From positions 1 through 45,137 of the forward strand of contig CAMASG010000013.1 in assembly GCA_945860945.1 (NCBI GenBank): 45,137 nt of DNA, in the 5' to 3' direction. The stretch comes from Akkermansia muciniphila (lineage in GTDB: Bacteria; Verrucomicrobiota; Verrucomicrobiia; Limisphaerales; SIAT01). The notes under the pieces were generated by a model that was not told the DNA's origin, did no database searches, and saw only the letters and a list, made by a program, of their open reading frames with translations. A program made the translations under genes and the position numbers. Positions 1 to 7,202 of this stretch are shown here, in pieces (the stretch's first letter is position 1; every line of letters starts with the position of its first letter).

Positions 1-57
1 CATGAAATAAGCGTCACTCTGCAAATCCACAATCGGTTCGTTTGATTCGTCACTCAT
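1..57 (-). CDS. Partial hypothetical protein, N-terminus only
   Basis: The minus strand opens an ATG at 57 and stays open to the window edge, giving 19 residues beginning MSDESNEPIVDLQ. It starts 3 bases after the stop of the Nudix gene, so the two are probably co-transcribed. Too little is present to name a family. The call rests on the spacing, the ATG and the open frame. Confidence 0.5.
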   Translation of the reverse strand, partial: MSDESNEPIVDLQSDAYFM

Positions 58-60
58 GAT

Positions 61-573
61 TCAAACGAGAGGCGGAACGGCGTCGCGTGTTTCCTCGATA
101 ATCCAGTCATCGTGACCGCCGGCGTGGCAGTGGCAATGCGCGGCGAAGAATCCACCGCGATGTTTCCAGAGGAGCGGCCAGATGGTCTGCCGATCGGTCT
201 GCGGCAGCGGAATGGTTTCCATCGCGTCGCGGGAAAAGAATTGGAAACGGCCTTCGCCGTGCGGCGGCGGAAGCGTACGGAGCTTTCGTTTCACTTCGAA
301 GAGAAACATCAGCCAGTGCGCCTGCTCTTGATAGCCGTGCTCGCTGACGATGGCGGCGAGGTGCAAATCAGAGGGCGCGAGTTCGATGCCGAGTTCTTCG
401 TGCGCCTCGCGGCAGGCGCAGGCATACGGCGATTCGCCGTCGTGGGTGTGGAGCTTGCCGCCGGGCGGGCTCCAGAGGCCGCGGTTCGGCTCGCGCGTGC
501 GCTCGATGAGCAACACTTCGCCGGCTTCGTTGAAGCAGTAGAGCAGCGTGGCGATTTGATGCGGCAACGGCAC
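61..573 (-). CDS. Nudix hydrolase
   Basis: A 170-residue protein of the usual size for a single Nudix domain, which hydrolyses a nucleoside diphosphate linked to another group. The Nudix box lies at about residues 38-64, ending in the metal-binding stretch REAHEELGI; the helix E-x7-RE is intact. The loop between the box Gly and the first Glu is about two residues longer than the G-x5-E consensus. The substrate cannot be told; the MutT-like and ADP-ribose groups are both possible. The start is GTG. The C-terminal third is rich in His and Cys (HCHCHAGGH), which is unusual and could bind a metal. It lies 48 bases after the beta-propeller gene and 3 bases before the next gene, in one minus-strand run. 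Confidence 0.85.
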   Translation of the reverse strand: MPLPHQIATLLYCFNEAGEVLLIERTREPNRGLWSPPGGKLHTHDGESPYACACREAHEELGIELAPSDLHLAAIVSEHGYQEQAHWLMFLFEVKRKLRTLPPPHGEGRFQFFSRDAMETIPLPQTDRQTIWPLLWKHRGGFFAAHCHCHAGGHDDWIIEETRDAVPPLV

Positions 574-621
574 GGCGCGAGTGAAACAGTTTGCGCGCGC
601 GCGGACAAGCCGTTCAGCCGG

Positions 622-1971
622 TCACTTCCCGACGCAGTGGAGCTTGCCGCCGGTGCGGATGAAAAGATTGCCCTGCGAGATGGCGACGCACGAGCGGAGA
701 TCCTTGTCGGTGTCGTCGCCCATCATTGTGGTGTGAAGTAGCTTGAAACTGTCGCCACCCGCAGCCGCCACGAAGACTTCGCCTTTGTGGTTCATCACGT
801 AAATCTTGCCGTCCGCCGCCGTGGGCGAGGCTTCGAAAACGGCTTTGCCGCCGAGGTCGCCGCTCCAAATCACCTTGCCGGTCTTCGGCTCGACGCAGAG
901 CAACTTCTTCTTGCCGCCGTTCACGATGTAGAATTTGCCTTGGTAAAAAAGCGGTGTGGGAACATCGCTGGTGAGATCAATCGTGGCGCTCTCTTTGCCG
1001 CGCGGCTCGCTGCGCCACGCGGCGCCGGCGATTTCGATTTTGCCCGCGCTGCCGCCTTTGAAAGCGAAGATCGGCTCATTCTTCGGCGCGCACGCGAGCA
1101 CGATGCCGTCGCCCACCGCGGGCGAAGGGACGAGGCGCCAGTGGGTGATCTTCTGCTCGTTCCACGAGGCGCTGCGCCAGAGTTCGTTGCCGGTGACGGG
1201 GTCGTGGCCGCTGATACAATCGCCGCCGGTGATGAGTAATTCATTGCGGCCATTGTGCGCGAAAGGAACCGGCGTGCTGAAGGCCTCGCGCGATTCGACG
1301 CGCGCGTCGGAGGGGCGGACATTTTTCCAAAGCTGCTTGCCGGTCGCGGGATCGAGCGCGAGCAGGAAGGACTCAGTCGGCTTGTCGGTCGCGGTCGCGC
1401 CGAGCGGGTTGGCGCGATTCACCGGCGTGTCGCGCTGGAGCACTTGCAGAATGAGGCGGCCCTCGTGCAACAGCGGGCTGCTGGAGAAAGTCCAAAGGAA
1501 AGCGAACTTGCCGTGATCCGTCTGCAGGTTGCGCGCCCACTGTTTCGCGCCGTCCACAGCGAAGCAGGCGAGGTCGCCCGTGCCGTAGAAAAACCAGGCG
1601 TGCTTGCCGTCGGTGACGGGCGAGGGCGAGGCGAAGTTGCTGCGGTCATCCTGCTTGAGGCCGACGCCGACTTCTTTGCGCCAGAGTTCGCGGCCGGTCT
1701 TGCGATCGAGGCAGAGCGCGACGAGCGTGCCAGCCTGCGCGTCCACCGAGCTGACGAAAACGCGGTCGCCCCAGATGGCGGGCGTGGCGGCCGATGTGCC
1801 GGGGAGCGCGACGCTCCACTTCACGTTCTCGGTTTTGCTGAACGTGGCGGGCAACCCTTTTTCATCGGACGCGCCGTTGAAAGCCGGTCCGCGCCAGCTG
1901 GGCCAATTCTCGGCGTGAGCGGCGGCGGCGAGGCAGAGTGTGAAAGCGATTGCGGCGAGGCTGTGATTCAT
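622..1971 (-). CDS. Secreted PQQ-like (BamB-like) beta-propeller protein
   Basis: A 449-residue exported protein. Residues 1-20 form a signal peptide ending AHA, followed by the ENWPSWRG opening that is typical of planctomycetal and verrucomicrobial outer-compartment propellers. The rest is a chain of blades with the pattern 'LDxxTGxxLW' (DRKTGRELW, DPATGKQLW, EPKTGKVIW) and 'SSPxxxxG', as in PQQ-binding-like repeat proteins. No enzymatic partner is visible, so binding or scaffolding in the periplasm is as likely as a dehydrogenase role. It is transcribed with the Nudix gene. A -35/-10 pair lies immediately upstream and would give almost no leader. Confidence 0.85.
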   Translation of the reverse strand: MNHSLAAIAFTLCLAAAAHAENWPSWRGPAFNGASDEKGLPATFSKTENVKWSVALPGTSAATPAIWGDRVFVSSVDAQAGTLVALCLDRKTGRELWRKEVGVGLKQDDRSNFASPSPVTDGKHAWFFYGTGDLACFAVDGAKQWARNLQTDHGKFAFLWTFSSSPLLHEGRLILQVLQRDTPVNRANPLGATATDKPTESFLLALDPATGKQLWKNVRPSDARVESREAFSTPVPFAHNGRNELLITGGDCISGHDPVTGNELWRSASWNEQKITHWRLVPSPAVGDGIVLACAPKNEPIFAFKGGSAGKIEIAGAAWRSEPRGKESATIDLTSDVPTPLFYQGKFYIVNGGKKKLLCVEPKTGKVIWSGDLGGKAVFEASPTAADGKIYVMNHKGEVFVAAAGGDSFKLLHTTMMGDDTDKDLRSCVAISQGNLFIRTGGKLHCVGK

Positions 1972-1980
1972 AATGGCGCA

Positions 1981-2008
1981 ACACTAGACGGACTGCCAGA
2001 AGCGTCAA
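1981..2008 (-). promoter_or_regulatory. Sigma-70-like promoter with near-leaderless start
   Basis: On the minus strand, TTGACG (2008-2003) and TAGTGT (1986-1981) are separated by 16 bases. The ATG of the beta-propeller gene follows the -10 box after only 9 bases, so a start at the usual distance leaves a leader of a few bases or none. No ribosome binding site is seen. Two other candidate promoters here (before the genes at 9027 and 42658) also have a -10 box beginning TAG. Confidence 0.5.
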
Positions 2009-2065
2009 TTCAAAGGTAGAAAGATACGCCGCGTACGGAGGCGCGAAGATGAACGGGCCGTGGTG

Positions 2066-2103
2066 AAATGCGAAAGGCGCAGAAGGTTTTCGCCCTCTGC
2101 GCC
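2066..2103 (-). terminator. Rho-independent terminator after the DUF6807 gene
   Basis: An 8-bp stem (2076-2083 with 2096-2103) extended by two G-C pairs lies 27 bases past the stop of the DUF6807 gene. On the minus strand it is followed by a short, interrupted T stretch (TTTCGCATTT). Confidence 0.55.
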
Positions 2104-2129
2104 GTTGCGCGGATAAATCTGCGGCGGTG

Positions 2130-3185
2130 TTACTTCTTCAGCGACTTCACGAAGGCCTCGTAGTCGGCGGCCGCTTGCGCGGTGGCTTTCGCGGCTTGCT
2201 CGGGCGAAGGGGCGGGCTTGCTGGTCGGCGCTTCTTCCGGTGCGATGAGGAAACGGTAATCGAGATCGAGCGTCTCACCGGCCTTGAGCTTCTTCTTGAA
2301 GAAATAACCGAAGCGACCGTAGTCGCGCCACGAAAGTTCCTCGACGGGATTGGTCGGCGGATTCATCTCCGTGGCCGAATACCAGCGCGTGCCGATCGGA
2401 AAAAGCAGCCGGCACCATTTCAAATCACCGGTCACGACGACTTTGGCCGGAGCCTTGGCCGGAGCTTTGGCTTTCGGATCCACAACCACCGCGAAGTCTT
2501 TGCCCTTCGTCTCGCGGTTGGTGGGGTCCGCGAGATAACTCGTCTCCTTCGCGCGGCCGTGAACTTCGTTGCTCGCGCGGAAATGAATGCCCGAGTGCTG
2601 GAGATCGCCGCCGAGCTCGAGGTCGCGCGCGGCCTTGAGCGTGAAATGCGCGTCCACCTGCGTGCGCTTGCCGTCGGGCTTCGAGATGACGAGCGTGCGC
2701 GTCTCGCTGATGAGTTGGTCGCTGCCCTGCTCATCCTTCTTGTTCGCGAGCCAGTCGATGCGGATGACGAGCGTGGCGGAATCTTTGCCGCCTTCCTGCT
2801 TCACAAATTCGCGCACGAGCATCTGCGGCGCGGGCTTGGCGTTCAGATGCCAGAGATCCTGCGAACCGAGGTTCGAGGTGATTCTGTTCCAGCCGATGTA
2901 GATGCCGCGGTGATGCGGGAACCCGCCGGAATCCTTGCCGTCCGCCGAGAGGCCGCTATTGGTGAGCAGTTCGCCGGCTTCGCCGTACACGTGCAGGTAG
3001 GGCTTCTTCTGGCCGTCGCCGTACACAAGGCGCGCGACCGGCTTGCCATCGGCGCGCACTTCCATGGCTTTGCCCGGATGCTCAGGCTTCTCGATGGATT
3101 GAACGGTCCAGTCCGCGCGCGCGGAAAGGGTGAGGCTGAACAACAGAGCGTGAACGGCGAACGCGATGAGTGTTTTCTGATTCAT
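2130..3185 (-). CDS. Secreted DUF6807 (PmoA-like annotated) protein
   Basis: A 351-residue protein with a signal peptide (about 1-24, ending SARA). The body matches the DUF6807 family, often mislabelled 'methane oxygenase PmoA' in databases. The family's FPHHRGI motif is at 89-95, followed by WHLN and ELGGDLQHSG-type strands and a 'YGRFGYFFKKKL' segment near the C-terminus. The family is common in Planctomycetes and Verrucomicrobia near sugar-use genes; no activity is established, and a galactose-mutarotase-like sandwich fold is a plausible guess. Oddities are a Lys-Ala-Pro tandem insert near residue 240 (KAKAPAKAPAK) and an Ala-rich helical tail. It appears to be its own transcription unit, ending in a hairpin. 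Confidence 0.8.
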   Translation of the reverse strand: MNQKTLIAFAVHALLFSLTLSARADWTVQSIEKPEHPGKAMEVRADGKPVARLVYGDGQKKPYLHVYGEAGELLTNSGLSADGKDSGGFPHHRGIYIGWNRITSNLGSQDLWHLNAKPAPQMLVREFVKQEGGKDSATLVIRIDWLANKKDEQGSDQLISETRTLVISKPDGKRTQVDAHFTLKAARDLELGGDLQHSGIHFRASNEVHGRAKETSYLADPTNRETKGKDFAVVVDPKAKAPAKAPAKVVVTGDLKWCRLLFPIGTRWYSATEMNPPTNPVEELSWRDYGRFGYFFKKKLKAGETLDLDYRFLIAPEEAPTSKPAPSPEQAAKATAQAAADYEAFVKSLKK

Positions 3186-3253
3186 AAAACGGAGGGAAAC
3201 TCTGCCACGCCCTTCAGTGAATACAAGGCTCGAGAACGCGGCATGGATGGAAC

Positions 3254-3286
3254 GAAAAACCGGCGAAGCCTCGCGGCCTCGCCGGT
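3254..3286 (-). terminator. Rho-independent terminator after DUF5069
   Basis: An inverted repeat (3259-3266 with 3279-3286, continued by GCC/GGC around a TCGC loop with one mismatch) is followed on the minus strand by TTTTTC. It lies 20 bases past the DUF5069 stop. Confidence 0.7.
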
Positions 3287-3306
3287 CGTGAATGGGTTTG
3301 CGTAGC

Positions 3307-3750
3307 TTACTTGAGCACCGCGGCGTGGAACTCGAACCAGTCGTCGAGGTTGTTCAGGTTCACGGCGTCGGACAGCGTCGAGCCGTCATCAGACAGGCCG
3401 TTGGCGCCGAGGATGCCCTTGCGGGTTTCGTCGGCGTGGATGTAGCCGGCGATGGCGACGTTCGACTTGTGGATGGTCGCCTTGTCGAGCTTCACGCCCG
3501 GCTGCTTCTTGATCCACGCTTCGAACTGAGGGTAGGTCGGCTTGCTCGCGGCGATGAACGCCTTCACCGCGTCGGCATGCAGGCCGAGGGCAGCGATGAC
3601 CATCGAGTCGTAACCGCCGCCGATGCCGGGGTAACCGTCGGCGAGTTTGCCAGCGGCCTCGAGGGAGACCTTCTGCCAGAGACGGGGGAGGTGCAGCGCA
3701 CCGAGCGGGCCGGCGGTGCCGGAGCTGATCAGGGGGACGTGTTTGCTCAT
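3307..3750 (-). CDS. DUF5069 domain protein
   Basis: A 147-residue cytoplasmic protein. The start at 3750 (MSKHVPLISS) is chosen over an ATG-less extension to 3798, because the family begins close to this point. The pattern LGALHLPRLWQKVSLEAAGKL near the N-terminus, the GYDSMVIAALGL middle and the DDWFEFHAAVLK end fit DUF5069, a family of unknown function found in Cyanobacteria, Planctomycetes and Verrucomicrobia. There is no signal peptide or catalytic motif. It is probably monocistronic. Confidence 0.75.
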   Translation of the reverse strand: MSKHVPLISSGTAGPLGALHLPRLWQKVSLEAAGKLADGYPGIGGGYDSMVIAALGLHADAVKAFIAASKPTYPQFEAWIKKQPGVKLDKATIHKSNVAIAGYIHADETRKGILGANGLSDDGSTLSDAVNLNNLDDWFEFHAAVLK

Positions 3751-3968
3751 AGGGGAATGGTTGTGTGTTTGGGGTTCGATTGAACTAGCGACGGGCAACT
3801 TACGGAAAAGCAGCGAAAGCGGTCAACGGCAAACTGCGGGCGCGTTACAATCTTGTTCCGCCAGAACCCCTCTCTTGTCCACAAAATCGAGCCAACCTCA
3901 CTGGAACGAAGAACTTTTTCACCCTCACCCTTCTCCTTCCAGCGATGAGACTCCACGTGGCCTCGAGC

Positions 3969-4240
3969 TCAGTTCCCCAGCGGCGGAGCAATCGGTGCAG
4001 GACCGCCCAGCGGCGGAGCAATCGGTGCAGGAAGAGCGCCACCGTTGGCAACGACGTTGGTGCTGTTACCACCACCGCGACCCAAGCCTAGGCGCAGGGC
4101 CATCCGTGGATTCGTGCGATTGGCGAGGGATTGGCCGGATGCCGTGGCCCTCGTAGGGATCCCCTCACGATAAATCTCCCGCGGATTCGTGCGGATCGTG
4201 CGGAATGAGTTGGTAGGCACAATGATGTTGGTACCCCCCC
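3969..4240 (-). other. Out-of-frame continuation of the secreted protein
   Basis: This is the minus-strand frame that reads on from the G tract at 4240-4234 and looks like the true C-terminal part of the gene starting at 4666. It begins GTNIIVPTNSFRTIRTNP and runs to a stop at 3969 through two copies of PAPIAPPLG. One extra G (or two fewer) in the tract, or a -1 ribosomal slip on it, would fuse the two halves into about 232 residues. In the published frame the upstream part runs instead into Arg-rich sequence that looks non-coding. Confidence 0.5.
3976..4032. repeat. Two-copy 27-base direct repeat, period 30
   Basis: An identical 27-base unit is present at 3976-4002 and 4006-4032, separated by 3 bases. 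On the minus strand it encodes a 10-residue proline-rich repeat (PAPIAPPLGG, PAPIAPPLGN) at the end of the broken secreted protein. The period is a multiple of three, as expected for a repeat kept in a coding frame. Confidence 0.85.
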
Positions 4241-4666
4241 GCCACCACCAGCAGGATTCCATTTTACAGTCACTGTGCACGTGGCAGGTTTGGAAACGCC
4301 TGCCCCATTGCTGGCGATCAATGTGTAAGTGTACGTTTTCCCATCATCGGCTTGGGTGAAAGTTACCCGCCATCCTCCTAAAGGGAAGTAACCGCGAATA
4401 ACGAGACCCGGCCCCCCAGAGGCGGTGCATTCAACGGTGGGGCCGGCTACTTCATAAGTGAAGGTGCCACCGGGCGGATCGAGCAGCGCGTATATGCTCA
4501 CCGTCTCGTCAGGTCTACTAGGCTGCAGGTCGACCGTGTAGCTGGCGGGGGTCACGGTGACGGTTGGGAACACATCCGGATCTTGTTGTCCCCAAGCCGT
4601 CCCGACCTCCACCAGAAGCAGTGCCAGCAGTGCCACGGGCGCGAGCCATTTGGAAAGAGGGTTCAT
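4088..4666 (-). CDS. Secreted Ig-like domain protein, frame broken at a G tract
   Basis: The start at 4666 is supported by a ribosome binding site (GGAAGG, 5 bases upstream) and a clear signal peptide (MNPLSKWLAPVALLALLLVE, cleaved near TAWG). An Ig/fibronectin-like stretch follows, with strands such as FPTVTVTPASYTVDL, YTYTLIASNGAG and TCTVTVKW, then a Gly run (PAGGGGG). After that Gly run, coded by seven G (4240-4234), the open frame continues to 4088 as Arg-rich sequence typical of a wrong frame, while the neighbouring frame looks coding down to 3969. The function is unknown. Possible causes are a homopolymer sequencing error, a phase-variable tract, a -1 slip, or a decayed gene. Confidence 0.6.
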   Translation of the reverse strand: MNPLSKWLAPVALLALLLVEVGTAWGQQDPDVFPTVTVTPASYTVDLQPSRPDETVSIYALLDPPGGTFTYEVAGPTVECTASGGPGLVIRGYFPLGGWRVTFTQADDGKTYTYTLIASNGAGVSKPATCTVTVKWNPAGGGGGVPTSLCLPTHSARSARIRGRFIVRGSLRGPRHPANPSPIARIHGWPCA

Positions 4667-5633
4667 CAAAACCTTCCGCCCACTCGGCGTGGCAAGGCTC
4701 ACGGCGGCGCAGTCCTGCGCGGATTGGGTGCCGGTTTTCACAAGAGTTGCTTGCATAGTATTCGCCACGGTTGTGGACGGGGTACAGCTTGTTACGAGGG
4801 TGAACATAGCATCCCCCGCGCCAAGCTCAACCAGTAAACTGCTATTTTTGGCATCAGGGAATCCCTGACGCGTCTTTCAACCTCCGTTGCGGTGGCAAGC
4901 GTGGGTGGATGTGAGAATGGTACGATTCGCCTTCGGCACGCAGGCGGTGTACGGCAAGCATCTCCAGCGGTCGCTCGCAGTTCCGCTGCGAATCCGAACA
5001 ATCTGTCTTCGTCCGTTCTTTCGCGAATCGCCTTCATCCATTTCTCGCGAGGCGAATAGGTGCGCCGCCGCTTTCCACGGTTCACCGGTCGCAGTGAGTC
5101 GTCAAGCTTTCGACGGCGGCTATCTGGCTGAGAATTTATATTCCACCGCCAGCGTTTTATCCATGCGGCCAAAGGATCTAATCGGGCGCGCACGCGCTTT
5201 CATCACCTCCGCTGGCGTTGTTTCTGGAGTGGATTATGTCTGCAGCGCTCTCAGCGACGACGAAATCCCCCGCGCCTTACTTCGCGCCGAGATAAAATAA
5301 GTCGCCAGTCCCACTCAAAAACCCTCCGGCCACCAACCCGTTCACTTCCACCCCGATACCTGCCCCAGGAACGTCAGCGCCTGCCTCCACAGTGCCGCTT
5401 ATTTCGAATAAATCACCGATTTTTTCGTCGAGAGTGAGGCGGCTTTTTGTTCCAAACGTCATCGCCTTTGGCGCGGGTGATGGCGCCGCTGGGCATCGTA
5501 AAATACTCGCCTTATAAGAGATGAGATAAAAAGTGCGAGAAAGTTTTGAATGTCGCGAGATAGGCGGCTGTCCTATACGCGTTAACGGAGGAATAACTCC
5601 ACCGGAACGCAGAAATAAGGAGACGGTAAAACT
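4667..5633. other. Region with no convincing gene
   Basis: Nearly 1 kb in which frames on both strands are open for 100-200 codons but look Arg/Pro-rich and lack good start sites, typical of shadow frames in GC-rich DNA. It contains the region upstream of the gene at 4666 and the short frame noted at 5277-5462. Just before the gene at 5634 the DNA becomes more AT-rich. It may hold decayed genes or recombined sequence; I see no transposase, tRNA or repeat. Confidence 0.5.
5277..5462 (-). pseudogene. Possible remnant of a beta-rich protein
   Basis: A 61-residue minus-strand frame from ATG 5462 reads MTFGTKSRLTLDEKIGDLFE and ends GTGDLFYLGAK. It has alternating acidic and hydrophobic composition unlike the surrounding noise. 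Just upstream, a different frame also looks coding-like (EYFTMPSGAITRAKGDD), which would fit a gene broken by a frameshift. No family is recognised and there is no good ribosome binding site. Confidence 0.22.
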
Positions 5634-6005
5634 ATGTATTACAAGCAAACAATCGAAGAATCCAACAGAATCGTCGAAGGCATCAAGTTGATCGCCCCCG
5701 ACATAAACATTGGCGATTACAAGCTGTCGGATTTGGAGGCCAAAATCATCGAGGGCGAAAGCCACGCGGTGTACATGGAAAACCTTCGCGGACAGGTCAG
5801 TGCCGGAGTGGCGACCAGTTACACCATCGAGTCCGACATGAGGGAGATCAACAATGCCATGGTCCACGGCATTCGCGCCTCCAAGCATTCCAAGCGGGAT
5901 GAGTTGCTGCGATTCTTCGGCTATAAGTTGCCTTGGGAGTTCGGCAGCGACACGAGTGCGGTGATTATTCTGCCGCCTTCAGGACAGTCGCCCGCTGCGG
6001 CTTGA
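5634..6005 (+). CDS. Small hypothetical protein
   Basis: A 123-residue protein with a strong ribosome binding site (AAGGAG at about 5619-5624). Codon choice is mixed, with more A/T in third positions than neighbouring genes. The first 100 residues look like soluble alpha-helix (MYYKQTIEESNRIVEGIKLI; then DMREINNAMVHGIRASKHSK). The last 20 turn hydrophobic and Pro/Ala-rich. There is no signal peptide, membrane segment or known motif. It stands alone between a gene-poor region and a convergent protease gene. The ribosome binding site and codon pattern make it a likely real gene; the different base use could mean transfer. Function unknown. Confidence 0.65.
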   Translation: MYYKQTIEESNRIVEGIKLIAPDINIGDYKLSDLEAKIIEGESHAVYMENLRGQVSAGVATSYTIESDMREINNAMVHGIRASKHSKRDELLRFFGYKLPWEFGSDTSAVIILPPSGQSPAAA

Positions 6006-6060
6006 GCCGTGACGGGTCGCTGACTGCGTTCAAGGAATTGAAAAAGGTCCACTGCGCCTC

Positions 6061-6070
6061 GGGGGGGGGG
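6061..6070. repeat. G10 homopolymer
   Basis: Ten consecutive G between the convergent genes ending at 6005 and 6116. It is outside any coding frame I accept. Confidence 0.9.
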
Positions 6071-6115
6071 CGCCTACGGGATATCGGTCCGTGGAATCAA
6101 GCGCGCTCACCGACC

Positions 6116-6892
6116 TCAGCGCGCCGGGCCTGCTTTGAGCCGCTGGCGGGCTTGGGTGAGCTGCGGCGATTCGAGCGGCAGCAGGGCGAGGCTTTGGTAG
6201 ATGCGCAGCGCGTCGGCTTTCTGGCCTGAATCGAAGAGGCGGTCAGCCTCGGCGAGGAGGGTCTTGGCCGGTTTGATCCAGCCAAATTTCCCCGCAGCCG
6301 CTCGGGCGCGCTGAATTTCATCGGCATTGAAGGCAAAGCCGCTGGTGCCGGAGGCCATCAGGTTCGTCACATTTTGGCGATGCGGCAGGCTGAGGGCGTG
6401 GCCGAGTTCGTGGGAGGTGACCCGTGGCAGCGGTTCATCGAGTCCGGGTTCCACCTTGCGCAGCGAGGCGGTGTCCTTCACGAAGATGGAATCGGGGAAA
6501 TAAACGCCGTTCACGCCGAATTGTTTGATGTAATAGATGTTGAACGCGTTGGTGGTGCGGGTCTTTTCCGGATAATGCCGCTTCACCCACGCCAACTCGG
6601 TCTTCGCCGCCTCTTTGTCGAAGAGCTCCTGCCGCACGGCCTCCTCTTTCAGGATGGATTCGATGTGGAAATGGACGCCGGCGGCGGCCCAGACCTTGTT
6701 CGCCTTGCCGAGAATGCGCTGGATATCCGCCTCGACCAATGTGGTGTGCAGCGCGGGCACGTCTTTGGCGCTGAGCAGATGGATGCGTACGGGCGCGACG
6801 AGGAAATCATCGAAGCCGAAGGCGGGCTCGGCGGCGTGGCTCGGCTGAAAGCCAAGGATGGCCGCAATAAAGAGAAAGAGAATGGCGCGCAT
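6116..6892 (-). CDS. Secreted metzincin-like zinc protease
   Basis: A 258-residue exported protein. ATG 6892 is chosen because it opens a signal peptide (MRAILFLFIAAILGF...SHA). The catalytic region is HELGHALSLPH at 161-171 (zinc ligands H161, H165, H171; general base E162), followed by NLMASG, a candidate Met-turn at M179. In the metzincin consensus HExxHxxGxxH the Gly is replaced here by Ser168. Upstream, residues 25-150 form an alpha/beta prodomain-like part with FNIYYIKQF and GVYFPDSIFV strands. The C-terminus (about 205-255) is helical and resembles a single TPR pair. It is most likely a periplasmic or extracellular endopeptidase; the substrate is unknown. It diverges from the pseudopilin gene across a 310-bp spacer carrying a G16 tract. 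Confidence 0.75.
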   Translation of the reverse strand: MRAILFLFIAAILGFQPSHAAEPAFGFDDFLVAPVRIHLLSAKDVPALHTTLVEADIQRILGKANKVWAAAGVHFHIESILKEEAVRQELFDKEAAKTELAWVKRHYPEKTRTTNAFNIYYIKQFGVNGVYFPDSIFVKDTASLRKVEPGLDEPLPRVTSHELGHALSLPHRQNVTNLMASGTSGFAFNADEIQRARAAAGKFGWIKPAKTLLAEADRLFDSGQKADALRIYQSLALLPLESPQLTQARQRLKAGPAR

Positions 6893-7030
6893 GGTGGGAT
6901 TCAAGACGAAGGCCGTGTCCGCGGCAATGGTTTTCCTCAAGGCCGTGGGAAAAACCGCTCTTGCTCACCCAGCAGCGAGACTTTCTTGGCGTGAAAATCC
7001 CACGCATCCGCGCGTGGAAAGCACGCGCGT

Positions 7031-7046
7031 GGGGGGGGGGGGGGGG
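7031..7046. repeat. G16 homopolymer
   Basis: Sixteen consecutive G, about 140 bases upstream of the protease start and 53 bases upstream of the sigma-54-like motif of the pseudopilin gene. Such tracts change length easily by slippage, and also arise as sequencing artefacts. Confidence 0.9.
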
Positions 7047-7098
7047 TAAACGAGGGTGAAACGGGCAATAACAGCGTTTTTTAAGGGGTTTTCATGGC

Positions 7099-7114
7099 TG
7101 GCACGCACGTTGCT
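7099..7114 (+). promoter_or_regulatory. Sigma-54 (RpoN) promoter
   Basis: TGGCAC, five bases, then TTGCT: an exact match to the -24/-12 consensus with GG and GC separated by the required 10 bases. Transcription would start near 7125, leaving a leader of about 80 bases before the GTG at 7203. RpoN control of pilin-type genes is known in other bacteria; its use here is inferred. Confidence 0.65.
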
Positions 7115-7202
7115 AGAAGCTATGCCAGACAGGACGCGATTCAGAGGCCACGGGGTAGTGACCTGTGAGTCGCAGCCAAACAACGGAAAACCAAATAACA
7201 CT

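Larger units (their letters stand above)
6893..7202. other. Divergent intergenic region: protease / pseudopilin
   Basis: A 310-bp spacer between the divergent protease and pseudopilin genes. It holds the G16 tract (7031-7046), a GC-rich partial inverted repeat just before it (CCCACGC and GCGTGGG arms around 7000-7035), an A/T patch (7077-7083), and the sigma-54-like motif at 7099-7114. I recognise no riboswitch or small gene. Confidence 0.7.

Noticed and set aside
4792-5300. Opposite-strand frames of about 130 codons each
   Set aside because: Both are Arg/Pro-rich, lack ribosome binding sites and contradict each other. I found no motif in either.
7120-7202. A possible cyclic-di-GMP (GEMM) riboswitch in the pseudopilin leader
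   Set aside because: GEMM elements often precede pilin genes, but the conserved core and paired stems could not be found here.
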